A DNA stretch of 64,000 nucleotides from Arcanobacterium buesumense (GCF_012563545.1 NZ_CP050804.1:1054001-1118000), one strand, 5' to 3'. Counted from the first letter of the stretch, positions 9,499 to 20,134 are shown. Numbers and translations are program-made. Notes: generated by a model not told the origin, from the sequence alone.

Positions 9499-11354
9499 TT
9501 CTTCTTTGCCTCCGGCATATCTGATGCCAACGCCGCTACAAAGGCTTCTTGTGGCACGTCAACTCGACCAATCGACTTCATCCGCTTCTTACCGGCCTTC
9601 TGCTTCTCAAGCAACTTACGCTTACGAGTAACGTCACCGCCATAGCACTTAGCTAACATATCCTTGCGCAACGCCTTAATCGTCTCGCGGGCAATAACAC
9701 GCGTGCCGATCGCCGCCTGCACCGGAATTTCAAACTGCTGGCGTGGAATAAGAGCCTTGAGTTTCGCGGTCATCTCAACACCGTAATGGTAGGCAGCGTC
9801 GCGGTGCACAATAGCGGAAAATGCGTCCACTGTCTCACCGTTAAGCAGGATATTGACCTTAACCAAATCAGCAGTCTGCTCGCCTTCTTCTTTGTAATCA
9901 AGCGAAGCATAACCCTTGGTGCGCGACTTGAGCTGATCAAAAAAGTCAGTCACAATCTCAGCTAACGGCAACTTGTAGTGTAACTCGACGCGGTCTTCGG
10001 ACAGATAATCCATCCCGCCCATAATTCCACGGCGTTGCTGACACAATTCCATAACCGAACCAACATAGTCCTTCGGCGTCAAAATCGTAGCTTCTACCAA
10101 CGGCTCATAGATCGCCTTAATCTTGCCGTCAGGGAACTCCGATGGGTTTGCCACCACATGCTCTTCACCCGCATCAGTCACGACACGATAAATAACCGAC
10201 GGAGCAGTGGCAATCAAATCCAAATCAAACTCGCGTTCCAAACGCTCGCGAATAATCTCCAAATGCAACAAACCAAGGAAGCCACAACGGAAACCAAAAC
10301 CGAGCGCCACCGAATTTTCCGGCTCATACGTTAACGCAGCATCGTTCAACTTCAGCTTTTCCAGCGCATCACGCAATGCCGGATAATCCGAACCATCAAT
10401 CGGATAAATACCCGAGAACACCATCGGTTTCGGATCACGGTATCCGGCCAAAGCCTCGTTAGCTGGCTTACGAAGATCAGTAACCGTATCACCCACACGC
10501 GACTGACGGACATCCTTTACGCCGGTGATCAAATACCCGACTTCTCCTACGCTTAGCCCTTTTGCAGGTTTAGGCTCTGGTGAGATAACACCAATTTCCA
10601 AAAGTTCGTGGGCCGTGTTCGTAGCCATCATCGTTACCCGTTGACGGGGCGACAGAGTACCATCGACCACACGAACATAAGTCACCACGCCACGATAGGA
10701 ATCATAAACTGAATCAAAAATCATGGCTCGCGTAGGTGCATCCACAGTGCCCACCGGCGCGGGAACTTCGGCAACAATGCGGTCTAACAACTCATCGACG
10801 CCCTGGCCAGTTTTACCTGAGACGCGAATGACGCTATCGGGATCAACACCTAACAAAGATCCAATCTCTGCGGCATATTTTTCCGGGTTTGCAGCCGGCA
10901 AATCGATCTTATTCAACACTGGAATAATAACGAGATCATTTTCCATCGCCATATAAAGATTAGCGAGAGTTTGTGCTTCGATACCTTGGGCCGCATCCAC
11001 CAGCAAAATTGCTCCCTCACAGGCGGCTAACGAGCGGGAAACCTCATAAGAAAAATCGACGTGCCCGGGAGTGTCAATCATATTCAATGCGTAAGCTTGC
11101 GAATCGACGCTCCATGGCATGCGTACCGCTTGCGATTTGATGGTAATCCCGCGTTCGCGTTCAATATCCATCCGATCCAAATATTGTGCACGCATATCGC
11201 GCTCAGCAACCACCCCAGTTAATTGCAGCATGCGATCGGCCAAGGTTGACTTACCATGATCGATATGTGCGATGATGCAAAAGTTTCGGATCCGCGAAGG
11301 ATCAGTGGCGGCAGGCTCGATCATCTTGACCTCAGTGGCAGTCGATACAGGCAC
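9495..11354 (-). CDS. lepA: Elongation factor 4 (LepA), ribosome-associated GTPase
   Basis: LepA is a translational GTPase that acts on the ribosome in initiation, assembly and back-translocation. The G1 motif AHIDHGKST lies at residues 29-37, [12 protein letters not shown] gives G3 and NKID gives G4. The C-terminal LepA-specific domain ([11 protein letters not shown], then the basic end [20 protein letters not shown]) is complete. GTG at 11354 is chosen because GGAG lies five bases upstream; this gives 619 residues, the usual size. A longer frame reaches 11402 without a ribosome binding site. First gene of the lepA-trmB-hemW operon, divergent from the gene at 11432. Confidence 0.96.
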   Translation of the reverse strand: MPVSTATEVKMIEPAATDPSRIRNFCIIAHIDHGKSTLADRMLQLTGVVAERDMRAQYLDRMDIERERGITIKSQAVRMPWSVDSQAYALNMIDTPGHVDFSYEVSRSLAACEGAILLVDAAQGIEAQTLANLYMAMENDLVIIPVLNKIDLPAANPEKYAAEIGSLLGVDPDSVIRVSGKTGQGVDELLDRIVAEVPAPVGTVDAPTRAMIFDSVYDSYRGVVTYVRVVDGTLSPRQRVTMMATNTAHELLEIGVISPEPKPAKGLSVGEVGYLITGVKDVRQSRVGDTVTDLRKPANEALAGYRDPKPMVFSGIYPIDGSDYPALRDALEKLKLNDAALTYEPENSVALGFGFRCGFLGLLHLEIIRERLEREFDLDLIATAPSVIYRVVTDAGEEHVVANPSEFPDGKIKAIYEPLVEATILTPKDYVGSVMELCQQRRGIMGGMDYLSEDRVELHYKLPLAEIVTDFFDQLKSRTKGYASLDYKEEGEQTADLVKVNILLNGETVDAFSAIVHRDAAYHYGVEMTAKLKALIPRQQFEIPVQAAIGTRVIARETIKALRKDMLAKCYGGDVTRKRKLLEKQKAGKKRMKSIGRVDVPQEAFVAALASDMPEAKKK

Positions 11355-11419
11355 GTGTTCTCCTTTTCCTATAGTCGATTTAACAATACCAGCGTTGCAC
11401 ATATGTATGCGCTTAGTGG

Positions 11420-11425
11420 CACACT
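11420..11425 (+). promoter_or_regulatory. Possible -10 element, leaderless start of gene at 11432
   Basis: CACACT lies exactly six bases before the ATG at 11432, and no Shine-Dalgarno sequence is present. The spacing matches leaderless transcription, but the hexamer is a weak match to TANNNT. Confidence 0.35.
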
Positions 11426-11431
11426 TAGGTT

Positions 11432-12031
11432 ATGAGTATCACCGCTGGTTCGCTAAATTATCTACTTCCGATCATTGAACGCGTCATCCGATTTCCCGGA
11501 AAGCTTCTGGTCATCGTCGCTGGTTCAATCACCACTCTTTCACTTATTGCCGGGTGGTTTGCTGGGCGTGAATCAAATACATTTCTGGCCTGGTGGCCAT
11601 TTATGGTGTCAGTACTTTTTGCCTGCGCAGTGGGCGTTTTCGCGGTTTTGCGGTTTCGGTTGGCTCGTGCCGTTGATTCAGTTATCGATACGTTTACACA
11701 AACCACGGCGGGTGCGACAGAAGTATCTATTATTAATCCCGACGGTTCACCTGTTGACTCAACTCCATATTCTTTCGACGACGAAATAATACGTATCGAG
11801 GCACAACAACGCTTAATGTCTGCGCAAGCCGAGGCTGCGCATAAACGAAAGGTCATGTTTCCACGCATCGAAGCAGCTCAACGTGCTGCGATCGCAAGTG
11901 CTGGTGGTATTGAGAATGCACCATATTTACGCGATGACCTGCGTATTACATTGCTCAGCGCGTTAGCTTCTTTTGCAGCAATCCCAGTTTGCTTTTTTAC
12001 TTTTGTTGTGGGGTTGATTATTTCACTATAG
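11432..12031 (+). CDS. Small membrane protein of unknown function
   Basis: A 199-residue protein that I do not recognise. It has predicted membrane segments at about 24-45, 50-72 and 172-198. Between them is a cytoplasmic-type region of about 100 residues containing a charged, alanine-rich stretch (about 105-150) that may form a helix or coiled coil. It starts 77 bases from lepA on the opposite strand and precedes the PH-domain gene by 67 bases on the same strand, so it may be transcribed with it. No function is inferred. Confidence 0.7.
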   Translation: MSITAGSLNYLLPIIERVIRFPGKLLVIVAGSITTLSLIAGWFAGRESNTFLAWWPFMVSVLFACAVGVFAVLRFRLARAVDSVIDTFTQTTAGATEVSIINPDGSPVDSTPYSFDDEIIRIEAQQRLMSAQAEAAHKRKVMFPRIEAAQRAAIASAGGIENAPYLRDDLRITLLSALASFAAIPVCFFTFVVGLIISL

Positions 12032-12085
12032 AAAATAGTTATCAGAAACTAAGCGCAAAAGTATCAACAATGTCGTTCAACATGG

Positions 12086-12091
12086 CACAAT
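12086..12091 (+). promoter_or_regulatory. -10 element, leaderless start of PH-domain gene
   Basis: CACAAT lies seven bases before ATG 12099, and no ribosome binding site is present. This fits transcription starting at the A of the ATG. Confidence 0.45.
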
Positions 12092-12098
12092 CTTGACT

Positions 12099-12605
12099 AT
12101 GACACTTCCAGATAAACTCCTTGGCCGCGATGAACACGTTATTCGGCATATGCACGAACACCCTAAAACCTTGTTTTGGAATGGGTGCGGTTCTATTTTA
12201 ATTCTTATCGTTATGGCGTTGATGATCGGTTATATGCCAGACTTCCTTGCCCCGTGGGGAACGTGGGTCGTTCTAGCCGTTGCGCTGGTGGCACTTGTAG
12301 TGGTGGGAATCCTGCCTTGGCTACGATGGTTCACCGCGACATATACGATTACGAACCGGAGAATTATTACTCGTTCCGGTATCTTTACTAAGAGTGGTCA
12401 CGATATTCCGTTATCCCGTATTTCCAATGTGAATTACGAACATGACATCATCGATCGTTTCGTTGGTTCTGGCACACTCATTTTTGAGACTTCTGCGAGC
12501 GAACCGTTGGTATTGAAAGATGTTCCGCGCGCTGAAGACGTTCATGTTGAATTAACAGAATTATTATTTGCCGACAACGCCGAAGCTCACGCCGACACCG
12601 AGTAA
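12099..12605 (+). CDS. Membrane protein with bacterial PH (bPH2/DUF304) domain
   Basis: 168-residue protein with two membrane helices at about 28-47 and 52-74, then a domain with the pattern YTITNRRIITRSGIF...DIPLSRISNV...GTLIFETS. That pattern is characteristic of bacterial PH domains of the YdbS/DUF304 type, found in small membrane proteins whose roles are mostly unknown. ATG 12099 is preferred to the TTG at 12093. The stop codon overlaps the start of the next gene (TAATG), so the PemK-like protein is probably translated by re-initiation after this one. Confidence 0.82.
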   Translation: MTLPDKLLGRDEHVIRHMHEHPKTLFWNGCGSILILIVMALMIGYMPDFLAPWGTWVVLAVALVALVVVGILPWLRWFTATYTITNRRIITRSGIFTKSGHDIPLSRISNVNYEHDIIDRFVGSGTLIFETSASEPLVLKDVPRAEDVHVELTELLFADNAEAHADTE

Positions 12606-13171
12606 TGAATATTTGGAACCGTCTGACCCATACCGTCGTCGATATTGGTAAACAAACACTGACCTCGGCGTTTAAGTCATCGTCGTCGACGACGAAAAAA
12701 CGTCAGCCTCGTCGTGTTCAACCTCGACAGCAAACGTTGCCTGGTCCCAATCAGCCAGCTTGCGAATATAATCTTCGCCAGCTTGGTTTACCGGAATTTA
12801 GTTATCGTCCGGTGCGCGACGCTACCCCAGATCCTGGTGAAGTGGTATGGACATGGGTGCCATACGAAGAAAATGACGGCCGTGGTAAAGATCGTCCAGT
12901 TCTTGTTGTGGCTATGTATGGACCTGACCATGTCGTTTTTGCGCAAACAACATCGCAAGACCATGATCACGACGCCCAAGATGAGGCTCGTTGGGGCCGA
13001 TATTGGATGGATATTGGTTCGGGAAATTGGGATGCTCAGCATCGGCCATCAGAAGTCCGGCTCAACAGGTTAATGATCACTCATATCAATCAGATTCGTC
13101 GTACTGGTGGACAACTTGATCAGGCGATCTTTGCACGCGTCATCGCTGCGATAAAACATTACCTGCGCTAA
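12605..13171 (+). CDS. PemK/MazF-like protein with basic N-terminal extension
   Basis: 188 residues. From about 75 on it looks like the PemK/MazF fold: GEVVWTWVPYEE, GKDRPVLVVA, a strand ending VVFAQTTS and a C-terminal helix rich in Ile and Arg. Family members are often ribonucleases of toxin-antitoxin pairs. Here no antitoxin-like gene precedes it; instead it is coupled by TAATG to a membrane PH-domain protein. Residues 1-60 are a Ser/Thr/Lys/Arg-rich extension absent from ordinary MazF toxins. In Actinobacteria such PemK-like genes can be stable chromosomal genes, so toxin activity should not be assumed. Confidence 0.72.
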   Translation: MNIWNRLTHTVVDIGKQTLTSAFKSSSSTTKKRQPRRVQPRQQTLPGPNQPACEYNLRQLGLPEFSYRPVRDATPDPGEVVWTWVPYEENDGRGKDRPVLVVAMYGPDHVVFAQTTSQDHDHDAQDEARWGRYWMDIGSGNWDAQHRPSEVRLNRLMITHINQIRRTGGQLDQAIFARVIAAIKHYLR

Positions 13172-13386
13172 TGCGTGACGGGTTACACGCCAATATGTTC
13201 GTTAAAGTTGACCTGAACTGATATGCTTACGCATGGACTTTACTTACCTGGTCGGGTAATGAGTCCGGCCTTGATTCATAACCACGGGTGTCCCCACGCC
13301 TTACAGTCCGGATCAGGCAATCCCTCACCGACCGTATTCCTTTCGTGTATGCCAACCAGCATCCACGAGAAATGAAAGAGATTCAC

Positions 13387-13653
13387 GTGGCAAATATTAA
13401 GTCCCAAAAGAAGCGCATCAAGACCAACGAGAAGCGTCGTGTCCGTAACCAGGCGTACAAGTCCGAGCTTAAGACGCTCGTTCGTAAGACCCGCGAAGCC
13501 ATCGCCTCCGGCGATGCCGAAGCTGCAGCTAGCGCTCTCCAAGTCACCAGCCGCAAGCTGGATAAGGCCGTTTCTAAGGGTGTTATCCACAAGAACCAAG
13601 CTGCTAACCGTAAGTCGAAGCTCGCTGTTCAGCTAGCTAAGCTCGGTAAGTAA
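13387..13653 (+). CDS. rpsT: 30S ribosomal protein S20
   Basis: Primary-binding protein of the 30S subunit. The 88-residue product starts [17 protein letters not shown] at GTG 13387, with AAAGAG upstream, and has the usual three-helix basic sequence ending in the conserved [11 protein letters not shown]. The open frame reaches back to 13288, but the S20 family start is at 13387. A weak (non-AUG) start codon is also found in E. coli rpsT, where it serves autoregulation; whether this applies here is unknown. No clear promoter was identified in 13172-13386; TTGACC at 13208 is the best -35 candidate. Confidence 0.96.
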   Translation: MANIKSQKKRIKTNEKRRVRNQAYKSELKTLVRKTREAIASGDAEAAASALQVTSRKLDKAVSKGVIHKNQAANRKSKLAVQLAKLGK

Positions 13654-13680
13654 GCTTCTTCGCGTAACTTTTACGCAAGG

Positions 13681-13723
13681 AAATAGTGTGGGCTGGAAGT
13701 TCGTCTTCCAGCCCACACTATTT
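13681..13723. terminator. Bidirectional terminator between rpsT and pntB
   Basis: Perfect 19-bp stem (13681-13699 with 13705-13723) around a 5-base loop. The outer pairs are A/T, giving a short U-run on both strands. It separates the convergent rpsT and pntAB transcripts. Confidence 0.9.
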
Positions 13724-13743
13724 ATGCACATGTGGCAGATCTG

Positions 13744-15207
13744 CTATAAGGCGGCAATGATGTCGTTGACCGTTGATTTAGCATCTCCGAGGAGCATATC
13801 AGTGTTGTCGTTGAAGAATAGTGGATTTTGTACGCCGGCATAGCCAGCATTGCCCATCGATCGTTTGAAAACAATCACCCGTTTAGCTTCCCAAACTTTG
13901 ACTACTGGCATTCCAGCAATCGGTGAACCTGGCTCCTGGGCGGCTGGGTTGACCGTATCGTTAGCGCCGATAACTAAAACAACATCGACATCAGCGAAGT
14001 CATCGTTGATTTCGTCCATTTCGAGGACAATATCGTATGGTACTTTTGCTTCTGCCAATAAGACGTTCATGTGCCCCGGCAATCGACCGGCAACTGGATG
14101 GATAGCAAACTTGACGTCTACCCCCATAGCCCGTAGTTTTCCGGTCAGTTCAGCAACCGGATATTGGGCTTGGGCAACAGCCATACCATACCCTGGAGTA
14201 ATAACAACCTTCTTCGCAGACGTCAGCAAAGAAGCTACTTCAGTAGCGCCAATCTCTGTATGCACTCCATAATCTTTAGCTTCTTCCCCACCCTGAGTTG
14301 GGGAACCAAAACCACCTAAGATAACCGAAATAAAAGATCGGTTCATTGCTTGGCACATAATATATGACAAATATGCACCTGAAGAACCGACTAATGCACC
14401 CGTGATAATGAGCAGATCGTTATTGAGAGTAAAACCGGCCATCGCTGCTGCCCAACCAGAGTATGAATTGAGCATTGAGACGACCACTGGCATATCGCCG
14501 CCACCGATCGCGGCAACGAGATGGAAACCAAGGGCGAGCGATACTAGCGTCAAAATGATGAGTGCACTGAAACCAGAGCCGAAAGTTGATGCGGAAACGA
14601 GCCATACAATGAATAAAAATGACACTACCAAGCCAGCAAGGTTTATCCAGTTTCGCCCCGGCAAGGTCAACGGTGCACCACTAATTTTCCCCGCAAGTTT
14701 CAGGTAAGCAACAACAGATCCGGTTAATGTCACAGCTCCGATGAATACTGCCAGACCTACTTCTCCTAGATGGAATCCGGAGCCCATTGACCCACTCGGA
14801 TGGAGAATAAAGGAATTAAAACCAACAAAAACAGCAGCTAGTCCGACGAATGAGTGCAACAAGGCAATCAGTTCTGGCATGCCAGTCATCTCAACTTTTC
14901 GGGCTTTATAGATGCCGATAGTGCCACCGATAATCATGGCCACAATAGTTAACACGATGGTCGAAACGAGGTTTGCTTGCACACTAGCAAAAGCGACAAT
15001 AACCGTGGCAACAAGTGCGATAGCCATACCAATCATTCCGCGCTGATTTCCGCGTTGGGCACTTACTTGGCGTGATAACCCAGCCAATGCCAAAATAAAC
15101 AGCAATGCGGCAACAATATATGCCAATGACTGCACTTGGTTTGTCCATGAGGAAGCTATATTAGGCATAATCTCGACTAATATGCCGTTGAGCGAATATG
15201 TCTTCAT
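13744..15207 (-). CDS. pntB: NAD(P) transhydrogenase subunit beta
   Basis: Membrane subunit with the NADP(H)-binding domain of the proton-pumping transhydrogenase, which reduces NADP+ with NADH using the proton gradient. The 487 residues comprise about nine membrane helices (to about 280) and a C-terminal dIII domain with [34 protein letters not shown] and [15 protein letters not shown], all family signatures. The ATG at 15207 is seven bases after AAGGAG and only three bases after the pntA stop. Confidence 0.95.
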   Translation of the reverse strand: MKTYSLNGILVEIMPNIASSWTNQVQSLAYIVAALLFILALAGLSRQVSAQRGNQRGMIGMAIALVATVIVAFASVQANLVSTIVLTIVAMIIGGTIGIYKARKVEMTGMPELIALLHSFVGLAAVFVGFNSFILHPSGSMGSGFHLGEVGLAVFIGAVTLTGSVVAYLKLAGKISGAPLTLPGRNWINLAGLVVSFLFIVWLVSASTFGSGFSALIILTLVSLALGFHLVAAIGGGDMPVVVSMLNSYSGWAAAMAGFTLNNDLLIITGALVGSSGAYLSYIMCQAMNRSFISVILGGFGSPTQGGEEAKDYGVHTEIGATEVASLLTSAKKVVITPGYGMAVAQAQYPVAELTGKLRAMGVDVKFAIHPVAGRLPGHMNVLLAEAKVPYDIVLEMDEINDDFADVDVVLVIGANDTVNPAAQEPGSPIAGMPVVKVWEAKRVIVFKRSMGNAGYAGVQNPLFFNDNTDMLLGDAKSTVNDIIAAL

Positions 15208-15210
15208 CTG

Positions 15211-16743
15211 TTAGCTCCTTGTAAACATTTTGAGCATGCGGTCTGTGACCATGAAACCGCCGAATATATTAATCGATGCCACAACAACCGCAAGGAATGC
15301 CAAAATCTGAACGACGATGTGTTCATCTGCTATTTGCGTCAACGCACCCACAACGATAATTCCGGAAATAGCATTCGTTACTGACATGAGCGGAGTGTGT
15401 AACGAGTGAGTTACCGAAGTAATAACGTAAAAACCCACAACACATGCAAGTGCGAAAACCATGAAATGACTCGTCATCCCCGGCGGAGCAACATAGATTA
15501 ATGCTCCGAATATGACGGCTGCCAGTCCTAGCCACAAATATTTGGTCAGCTTGGCAGGGGCAACTTCCGGTGTTGCTTGGTTGGGCTGTGCGGGTGGCGC
15601 CGGAGTGCTCGGCGCAGCTGACACCTTAACTGGCGGTGGCGGGAACATAATTTTCCCATCGAACGTCACCGTCATTTGCCGCACGATGACATCGTTGAAA
15701 TCGAGGTGGAGTTGTCCATCTTTTTCGGGAGTGGTCAGACCAAAGAAGTTCACAATATTTTGCCCAAAAAGCTGCGAAGCCTGAGCCGGAAGGCGGCCAG
15801 CATAATCTGTATAGCCAATGATTGTTACTCCGTTATCAGTAGTAATCACTTGCCCAGGAACAGTTAGCTCACAATTACCTCCGTTAACTGCCGCTAAATC
15901 AACAATAACCGAACCAGGTTTCATACCAGCAACAGCCTGTGCGTCAATAAGTGTTGGTGCTTTTCGCCCAGGGATATTAGCCGTCGTAATGACAATATCC
16001 GAAAGGCTCGCTTGCTGAGTGTAAAGATCATGAGCAATGCGTGCCTGCTCTACATTCATTTCTTTTGCGTAACCATCGCTAGATTCTTGTGCCGGGGCTG
16101 GGATCGATACAAACGTTGCTCCCATGGATTCAATCTGTTCAGCTACCTCAGCACGAACATCTGTTGCGTTGACGATGGCACCAAGCGAATTAGCCGTGCC
16201 AATAGCTGCTAAACCAGCAACTCCTGCCCCAATAACGTACACCGTTGCCGGAGCCACTTTTCCGGCAGCTGTAACTTGTCCGTGGAAGAGTCTGCCAAAA
16301 TGCGAAGCGGCTTCAATAACAGCCCGATAGCCAGCGAGGTTAGCCATCGAAGACAGCACATCCATTGATTGTGCACGTGAAATACGTGGAACCATATCCA
16401 TTGCAAGACCAGTAATATTTCGCACTGCTAAATCGTCTAGCGTTTGTGGATGAGTTCCGGGAGCCATCCGAGTAATGAGAGTGGCTCCTTTTTCCATCAT
16501 GTCTAAATAAGCTTGCGGCGGAGTGTCAAGCGTGAGCACGATATCTGCGGTCCAAGCTTGCTCCGCTGTAACGATTGTGGCACCAGCTTCTTGATACTGA
16601 GAATCTGGGTAGTTAGCCCGTTCTCCTGCGCCATTTTCAATAACGACGTCGTATCCGAGCTTCACCAATTTCGCCGTAGTATCCGGCGTTGTGGCCACCA
16701 ATGCCTGATCCACATGCGGTTCTCTAGGTACTCCTATTCGCAC
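15211..16743 (-). CDS. pntA: NAD(P) transhydrogenase subunit alpha
   Basis: NAD(H)-binding subunit of the proton-translocating transhydrogenase, 510 residues as in E. coli PntA. It has an alanine-dehydrogenase-like domain ([20 protein letters not shown] at the N-terminus; [22 protein letters not shown] for NAD binding), a Pro/Ala-rich linker at about 380-400 and four C-terminal membrane helices. So the two alpha modules that are separate genes in some bacteria are joined here. GTG 16743 is chosen because AAGGAG is five bases upstream and the N-terminus then matches the family; a frame from 16761 adds six residues. Operon with pntB. Confidence 0.95.
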   Translation of the reverse strand: MRIGVPREPHVDQALVATTPDTTAKLVKLGYDVVIENGAGERANYPDSQYQEAGATIVTAEQAWTADIVLTLDTPPQAYLDMMEKGATLITRMAPGTHPQTLDDLAVRNITGLAMDMVPRISRAQSMDVLSSMANLAGYRAVIEAASHFGRLFHGQVTAAGKVAPATVYVIGAGVAGLAAIGTANSLGAIVNATDVRAEVAEQIESMGATFVSIPAPAQESSDGYAKEMNVEQARIAHDLYTQQASLSDIVITTANIPGRKAPTLIDAQAVAGMKPGSVIVDLAAVNGGNCELTVPGQVITTDNGVTIIGYTDYAGRLPAQASQLFGQNIVNFFGLTTPEKDGQLHLDFNDVIVRQMTVTFDGKIMFPPPPVKVSAAPSTPAPPAQPNQATPEVAPAKLTKYLWLGLAAVIFGALIYVAPPGMTSHFMVFALACVVGFYVITSVTHSLHTPLMSVTNAISGIIVVGALTQIADEHIVVQILAFLAVVVASINIFGGFMVTDRMLKMFTRS

Positions 16744-16806
16744 CTTGTCTCCTTTCACCATGCCTTACTGGCATCGACGTTCACACTCTATCGTATTCGT
16801 CACTAC

Positions 16807-17772
16807 TTACCCGCGTATTTTTCGAGCTCGCCCAACTTCTAAGATACCGCGTTCTAAGGCATATCCCGGATCGCGCGATCCGCCTTTAACATCAGTATCG
16901 GCTTGTGCTACTGCGGATATCGCCATAGCTATTCCTTGGGCTGACCAGCCACGCAAATCTCGTTTAGCTCGATCTGCCATCCATGGCACAAGCGAGATCT
17001 GAACGTCAATAGTGCCAGAGCGCTGGCCCAATACCTGTGCCATTGCCCGAAGTTTTGCTGCTATAGCACCCAAAATTGCGGTTGGAGTTGCCCCGGTGGC
17101 CAGTGCGTGCCGAGCCAATTTAACAGCTTGGCCGACATTTCCCACGATAAGCGCATCAGCTACATTAAATCCTTTTGCCTCAATACGTCCTGAAAAATAA
17201 GTATGGACATTTTCTTCAGTAATCACACCGTCAACGTCGGCAAGTAATTGTTGTACGCTAGCAAGCAACTCACGGACATCAGATCCAACCGCTTCAATAA
17301 GCGCGCCAATTGCTTCAGGCGTCATTTTCCGCCCGGCAGCGCGAATATCAGCCATCACTGCTTGAGTTTTTTCCCGCTGATTTTTAACTGCTGGAATTTT
17401 CGTCGTCGGTATCTTAGCTTTGGCGAGCTCAGTGAGTATTTTCTTTCCCCGAACTCCACCATTGTGTTGCAATACCAAAACGACGTCATTTTCTGGCTGT
17501 TTTAAGTAGGCCAAAAGATCTTCTTGAAAAGAAGTATTGAGATTCTCTAACTGCGTGACGATAAGCATTCGCCGCTCACCAAACAACGATGGTGAAGCAA
17601 GTGCACTGAGATGGCCACTAGGGTACGTTTGCGCATCAATAAGAGAAATATCGGTATGCGGATCAAGCGCTCGGGCTTGCGTTTTAAGGAGTGCTATAGC
17701 GCGTTCTGCATAAACAGGTTCGCCAGATTGAATGAGCACGATAGGTGCGATCGTAATCTTATCCCAGGTCAT
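16807..17772 (-). CDS. holA: DNA polymerase III subunit delta
   Basis: The delta subunit opens the beta sliding clamp within the clamp-loader complex. The 321-residue sequence shows the family pattern: an N-terminal RecA-like fold without a Walker A motif (VLIQSGEPVYAERAIALL, RRMLIVTQLENLN), GKKILTELAKAKI and the collar domain with VHTYFSGRIEAKGFNVADAL. It begins four bases after the comEC stop and is the last gene of comEA-comEC-holA, an order common in Gram-positive bacteria. Confidence 0.92.
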   Translation of the reverse strand: MTWDKITIAPIVLIQSGEPVYAERAIALLKTQARALDPHTDISLIDAQTYPSGHLSALASPSLFGERRMLIVTQLENLNTSFQEDLLAYLKQPENDVVLVLQHNGGVRGKKILTELAKAKIPTTKIPAVKNQREKTQAVMADIRAAGRKMTPEAIGALIEAVGSDVRELLASVQQLLADVDGVITEENVHTYFSGRIEAKGFNVADALIVGNVGQAVKLARHALATGATPTAILGAIAAKLRAMAQVLGQRSGTIDVQISLVPWMADRAKRDLRGWSAQGIAMAISAVAQADTDVKGGSRDPGYALERGILEVGRARKIRG

Positions 17773-17776
17773 TTCT

Positions 17777-19216
17777 TTAGTATCTCATGTTTAGTTCGTG
17801 CTGTTCTTCTTTGTGGAATTTATGTGCCACTACCACAAGTATAAAAAGACAGAGCATGTTTACCAAAGCTCCCACTAGTGGCGGGTATGGGCTAGTAGGT
17901 AAACACTCCACAACAATCTCAATCCACCAAGTACATAGTCCAGCGCATGCTAACAATGCGGTGCCTACACATGGTATCAGCGCAGCGGCAGCTCCTCCCG
18001 CAAGGCCAAGAATAGTTAACGGAGTAACTACTGGGGCAATAAGCGCATTTGCCACGACGGACCACAGGGAAACGCTATCTTGGATAGTGGCAATAAGCGG
18101 AGCAGTCGCTATCCCAGCGACCATTGGAATAGCTAATGCTTGGCTAAGAAATGATGGCAATATTGTTGACATCCAATAGGCAGTGTAATTACCAGCCAAA
18201 ACAATCGCTGCAACTGCCACAACTGATAATTGAAATCCCAATGTCGTCACTAAAAGGGGGTCTGTTAGCGAAGCATAAATGACGCTTAAGGCTAAAAGTG
18301 GCATAGCGCTAGAAACATATTTACGACCTAATCCAACACACAGTAACACTCCCATTATCATTGCTCTACTTACTGATGGTTCTGGTCCAACTACTGTCGT
18401 TAGCAGATATATACTCATCAATGATCCACATCCTGTGAGCAATGCTCGTTTGCGGCCAAAGCATATAACTACTAAGCCAATTATTATCGAGACATGTGCT
18501 CCTGATACTGCAGTCAGATGAGATAAACCTAAAAACCGCATCTGTTCTTTCATAGCCCGTGGCACAGTTGAGTCATCACCTACTGCTATACCCGGGATTA
18601 ACGCATCGTGCTGATTGCGTGTGGAAGCAGAATAAGACAGTAACGCATGATGGATTTTATTAACGTACCTGTACCATCCGGATGATCGTCTTAACACCCT
18701 GATATTGTTGGCTGTTAATGTGGCATGACTATAACTGGAAAACTCGTTCGTATCGAGATAACCGTCTAGCGCAACAGAATCAAAACGGCTCAGTGGCGTG
18801 TTCCCCGGTACGTGGCGCACTTTTATCCACGATTCCACTTCCTGAGCATTACCGGCAATATCCACTACTAATGTACGAAGTAAGAATTCATAATTGCCAT
18901 GACGGCTTACCGGATAGGATGCAATTGTGCCGATTACTTTTACGGGTAATCGTTGAGCTATAACTTCAGAAAAGAACCGACTGGTACCCATATATGTCTG
19001 CGTTATAGTTGTCAGTGAAGCACAGAGTGTACACAATGCAATAACTGCATACGTGGCAGCAAACTTCCCGCCACGAAGCCGAGCAATAAGTGAGCAGGCA
19101 AGCATCACACATGCACTTATACAACTAGCTTTCAGCCAATTCGCACCGCCAACAACAACAAGCCACGTAGCTATGGCAGGGAGAACCAACCGGCAATCAT
19201 GGCCCATCGTCTTCAT
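17777..19216 (-). CDS. comEC: ComEC/Rec2-type DNA uptake channel, short form
   Basis: Polytopic membrane protein of the DNA-uptake machinery. The 479 residues include an N-terminal membrane and OB-like part and the Competence domain (GLSHLTAVSGAHVSIIIGL; GPEPSVSRAMIMG), which forms the predicted channel. The metallo-beta-lactamase-like C-terminal domain of full-length ComEC (usually over 700 residues) is absent. The protein ends in a histidine- and lysine-rich tail without a frameshift visible downstream, so this is a naturally short form. The start overlaps the comEA stop (ATGA). Confidence 0.88.
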   Translation of the reverse strand: MKTMGHDCRLVLPAIATWLVVVGGANWLKASCISACVMLACSLIARLRGGKFAATYAVIALCTLCASLTTITQTYMGTSRFFSEVIAQRLPVKVIGTIASYPVSRHGNYEFLLRTLVVDIAGNAQEVESWIKVRHVPGNTPLSRFDSVALDGYLDTNEFSSYSHATLTANNIRVLRRSSGWYRYVNKIHHALLSYSASTRNQHDALIPGIAVGDDSTVPRAMKEQMRFLGLSHLTAVSGAHVSIIIGLVVICFGRKRALLTGCGSLMSIYLLTTVVGPEPSVSRAMIMGVLLCVGLGRKYVSSAMPLLALSVIYASLTDPLLVTTLGFQLSVVAVAAIVLAGNYTAYWMSTILPSFLSQALAIPMVAGIATAPLIATIQDSVSLWSVVANALIAPVVTPLTILGLAGGAAAALIPCVGTALLACAGLCTWWIEIVVECLPTSPYPPLVGALVNMLCLFILVVVAHKFHKEEQHELNMRY

Positions 19217-20121
19217 CCAACACGCAGATGCTCACGTAGTCTGTCTAAGCTTTTTGGTCCAATGCCTGGTACATCTGTGAGCTGGTCAATCTGAGTGAAT
19301 TTCCCATGACTTTCTCGCCACCGGATAATGGCTTGTGCTGTTGCTGGTCCAATACCAGGAACAGCTTCTAGTGCGTTTGCATCAGCGCTATTTACATCAA
19401 CGCCACGAGTTTGTTCTGCAGATACGTGCGATGACGTATCAACACCAGCATCGTTATACCCCAGCACATGGATATGTTCACCATCAGTGACTGTAGCAGC
19501 TAAGTTAATCCGGGCTAAATCAGCTTCTTGAGTTAAACCACCAGCTGCCATAACCACGTCATTGATACGCGATCCTGCATTAACAGTGACAACCCCAGGA
19601 TTGTGGACTGCACCTGATACGTAGACGACAAGTGAACTTTGGTTTACAGCAGTGTTCTTCTCGCTATCGTTACGGTTTCTTTCTGCCGATGCTCCATCGG
19701 CCATGGAATTATTCGGCAATTCAGTGCTCGCTTCAGCATTATTTTGGGGCAAGTGCGAAGATTTTTCTTCTTCACTTTGTGTTCCTCCCGGGCTTGCATG
19801 AACCGTTGGTGTACCTTGCCATAGTGATGAAACTATAACAACAACCGTCATAAAAACAACGACAATAGCAATTACCCGAGCAGCATCCGGCGCCCAGGCT
19901 ATCCGTAATCGGTTTCCGGAAGCCGAAAGTGCCGAAATGTCCTCCCCTGCACCCATTTTTAATGCTGTTGTTGTTAACGCATGTATTCGTGAACTATTAG
20001 TAGACCTCAATGCTTCTTGGTTATCGGGTTGATGATCGATATAACCGATTTTAGTTCTCGGACTACGACGTAAACTATTGCTATGACGACCATGCCGTCG
20101 TCGTGGTGGTGGAACGCTCAT
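19213..20121 (-). CDS. comEA: ComEA-like DNA-binding competence protein
   Basis: 302 residues: a basic cytoplasmic N-terminus (about 1-80), one membrane helix at about 83-102, a Ser/Glu-rich linker, an SLBB-type domain (LVVYVSGAVHNPGVVTV, about 165-225) and two helix-hairpin-helix motifs at the end (LEAVPGIGPATAQAII, LTDVPGIGPKSLDRL). ComEA binds double-stranded DNA outside the membrane and hands it to ComEC. Together with comEC it suggests transformability, though pilus genes are not in the window. It appears leaderless, with a -10-like CATACT seven bases before the ATG. Confidence 0.9.
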   Translation of the reverse strand: MSVPPPRRRHGRHSNSLRRSPRTKIGYIDHQPDNQEALRSTNSSRIHALTTTALKMGAGEDISALSASGNRLRIAWAPDAARVIAIVVVFMTVVVIVSSLWQGTPTVHASPGGTQSEEEKSSHLPQNNAEASTELPNNSMADGASAERNRNDSEKNTAVNQSSLVVYVSGAVHNPGVVTVNAGSRINDVVMAAGGLTQEADLARINLAATVTDGEHIHVLGYNDAGVDTSSHVSAEQTRGVDVNSADANALEAVPGIGPATAQAIIRWRESHGKFTQIDQLTDVPGIGPKSLDRLREHLRVG

Positions 20122-20128
20122 ATCAGTG

Positions 20129-20134
20129 AGTATG
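20129..20134 (-). promoter_or_regulatory. -10 element, leaderless start of comEA
   Basis: On the minus strand CATACT lies seven bases before the comEA ATG, with no ribosome binding site. Confidence 0.4.
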
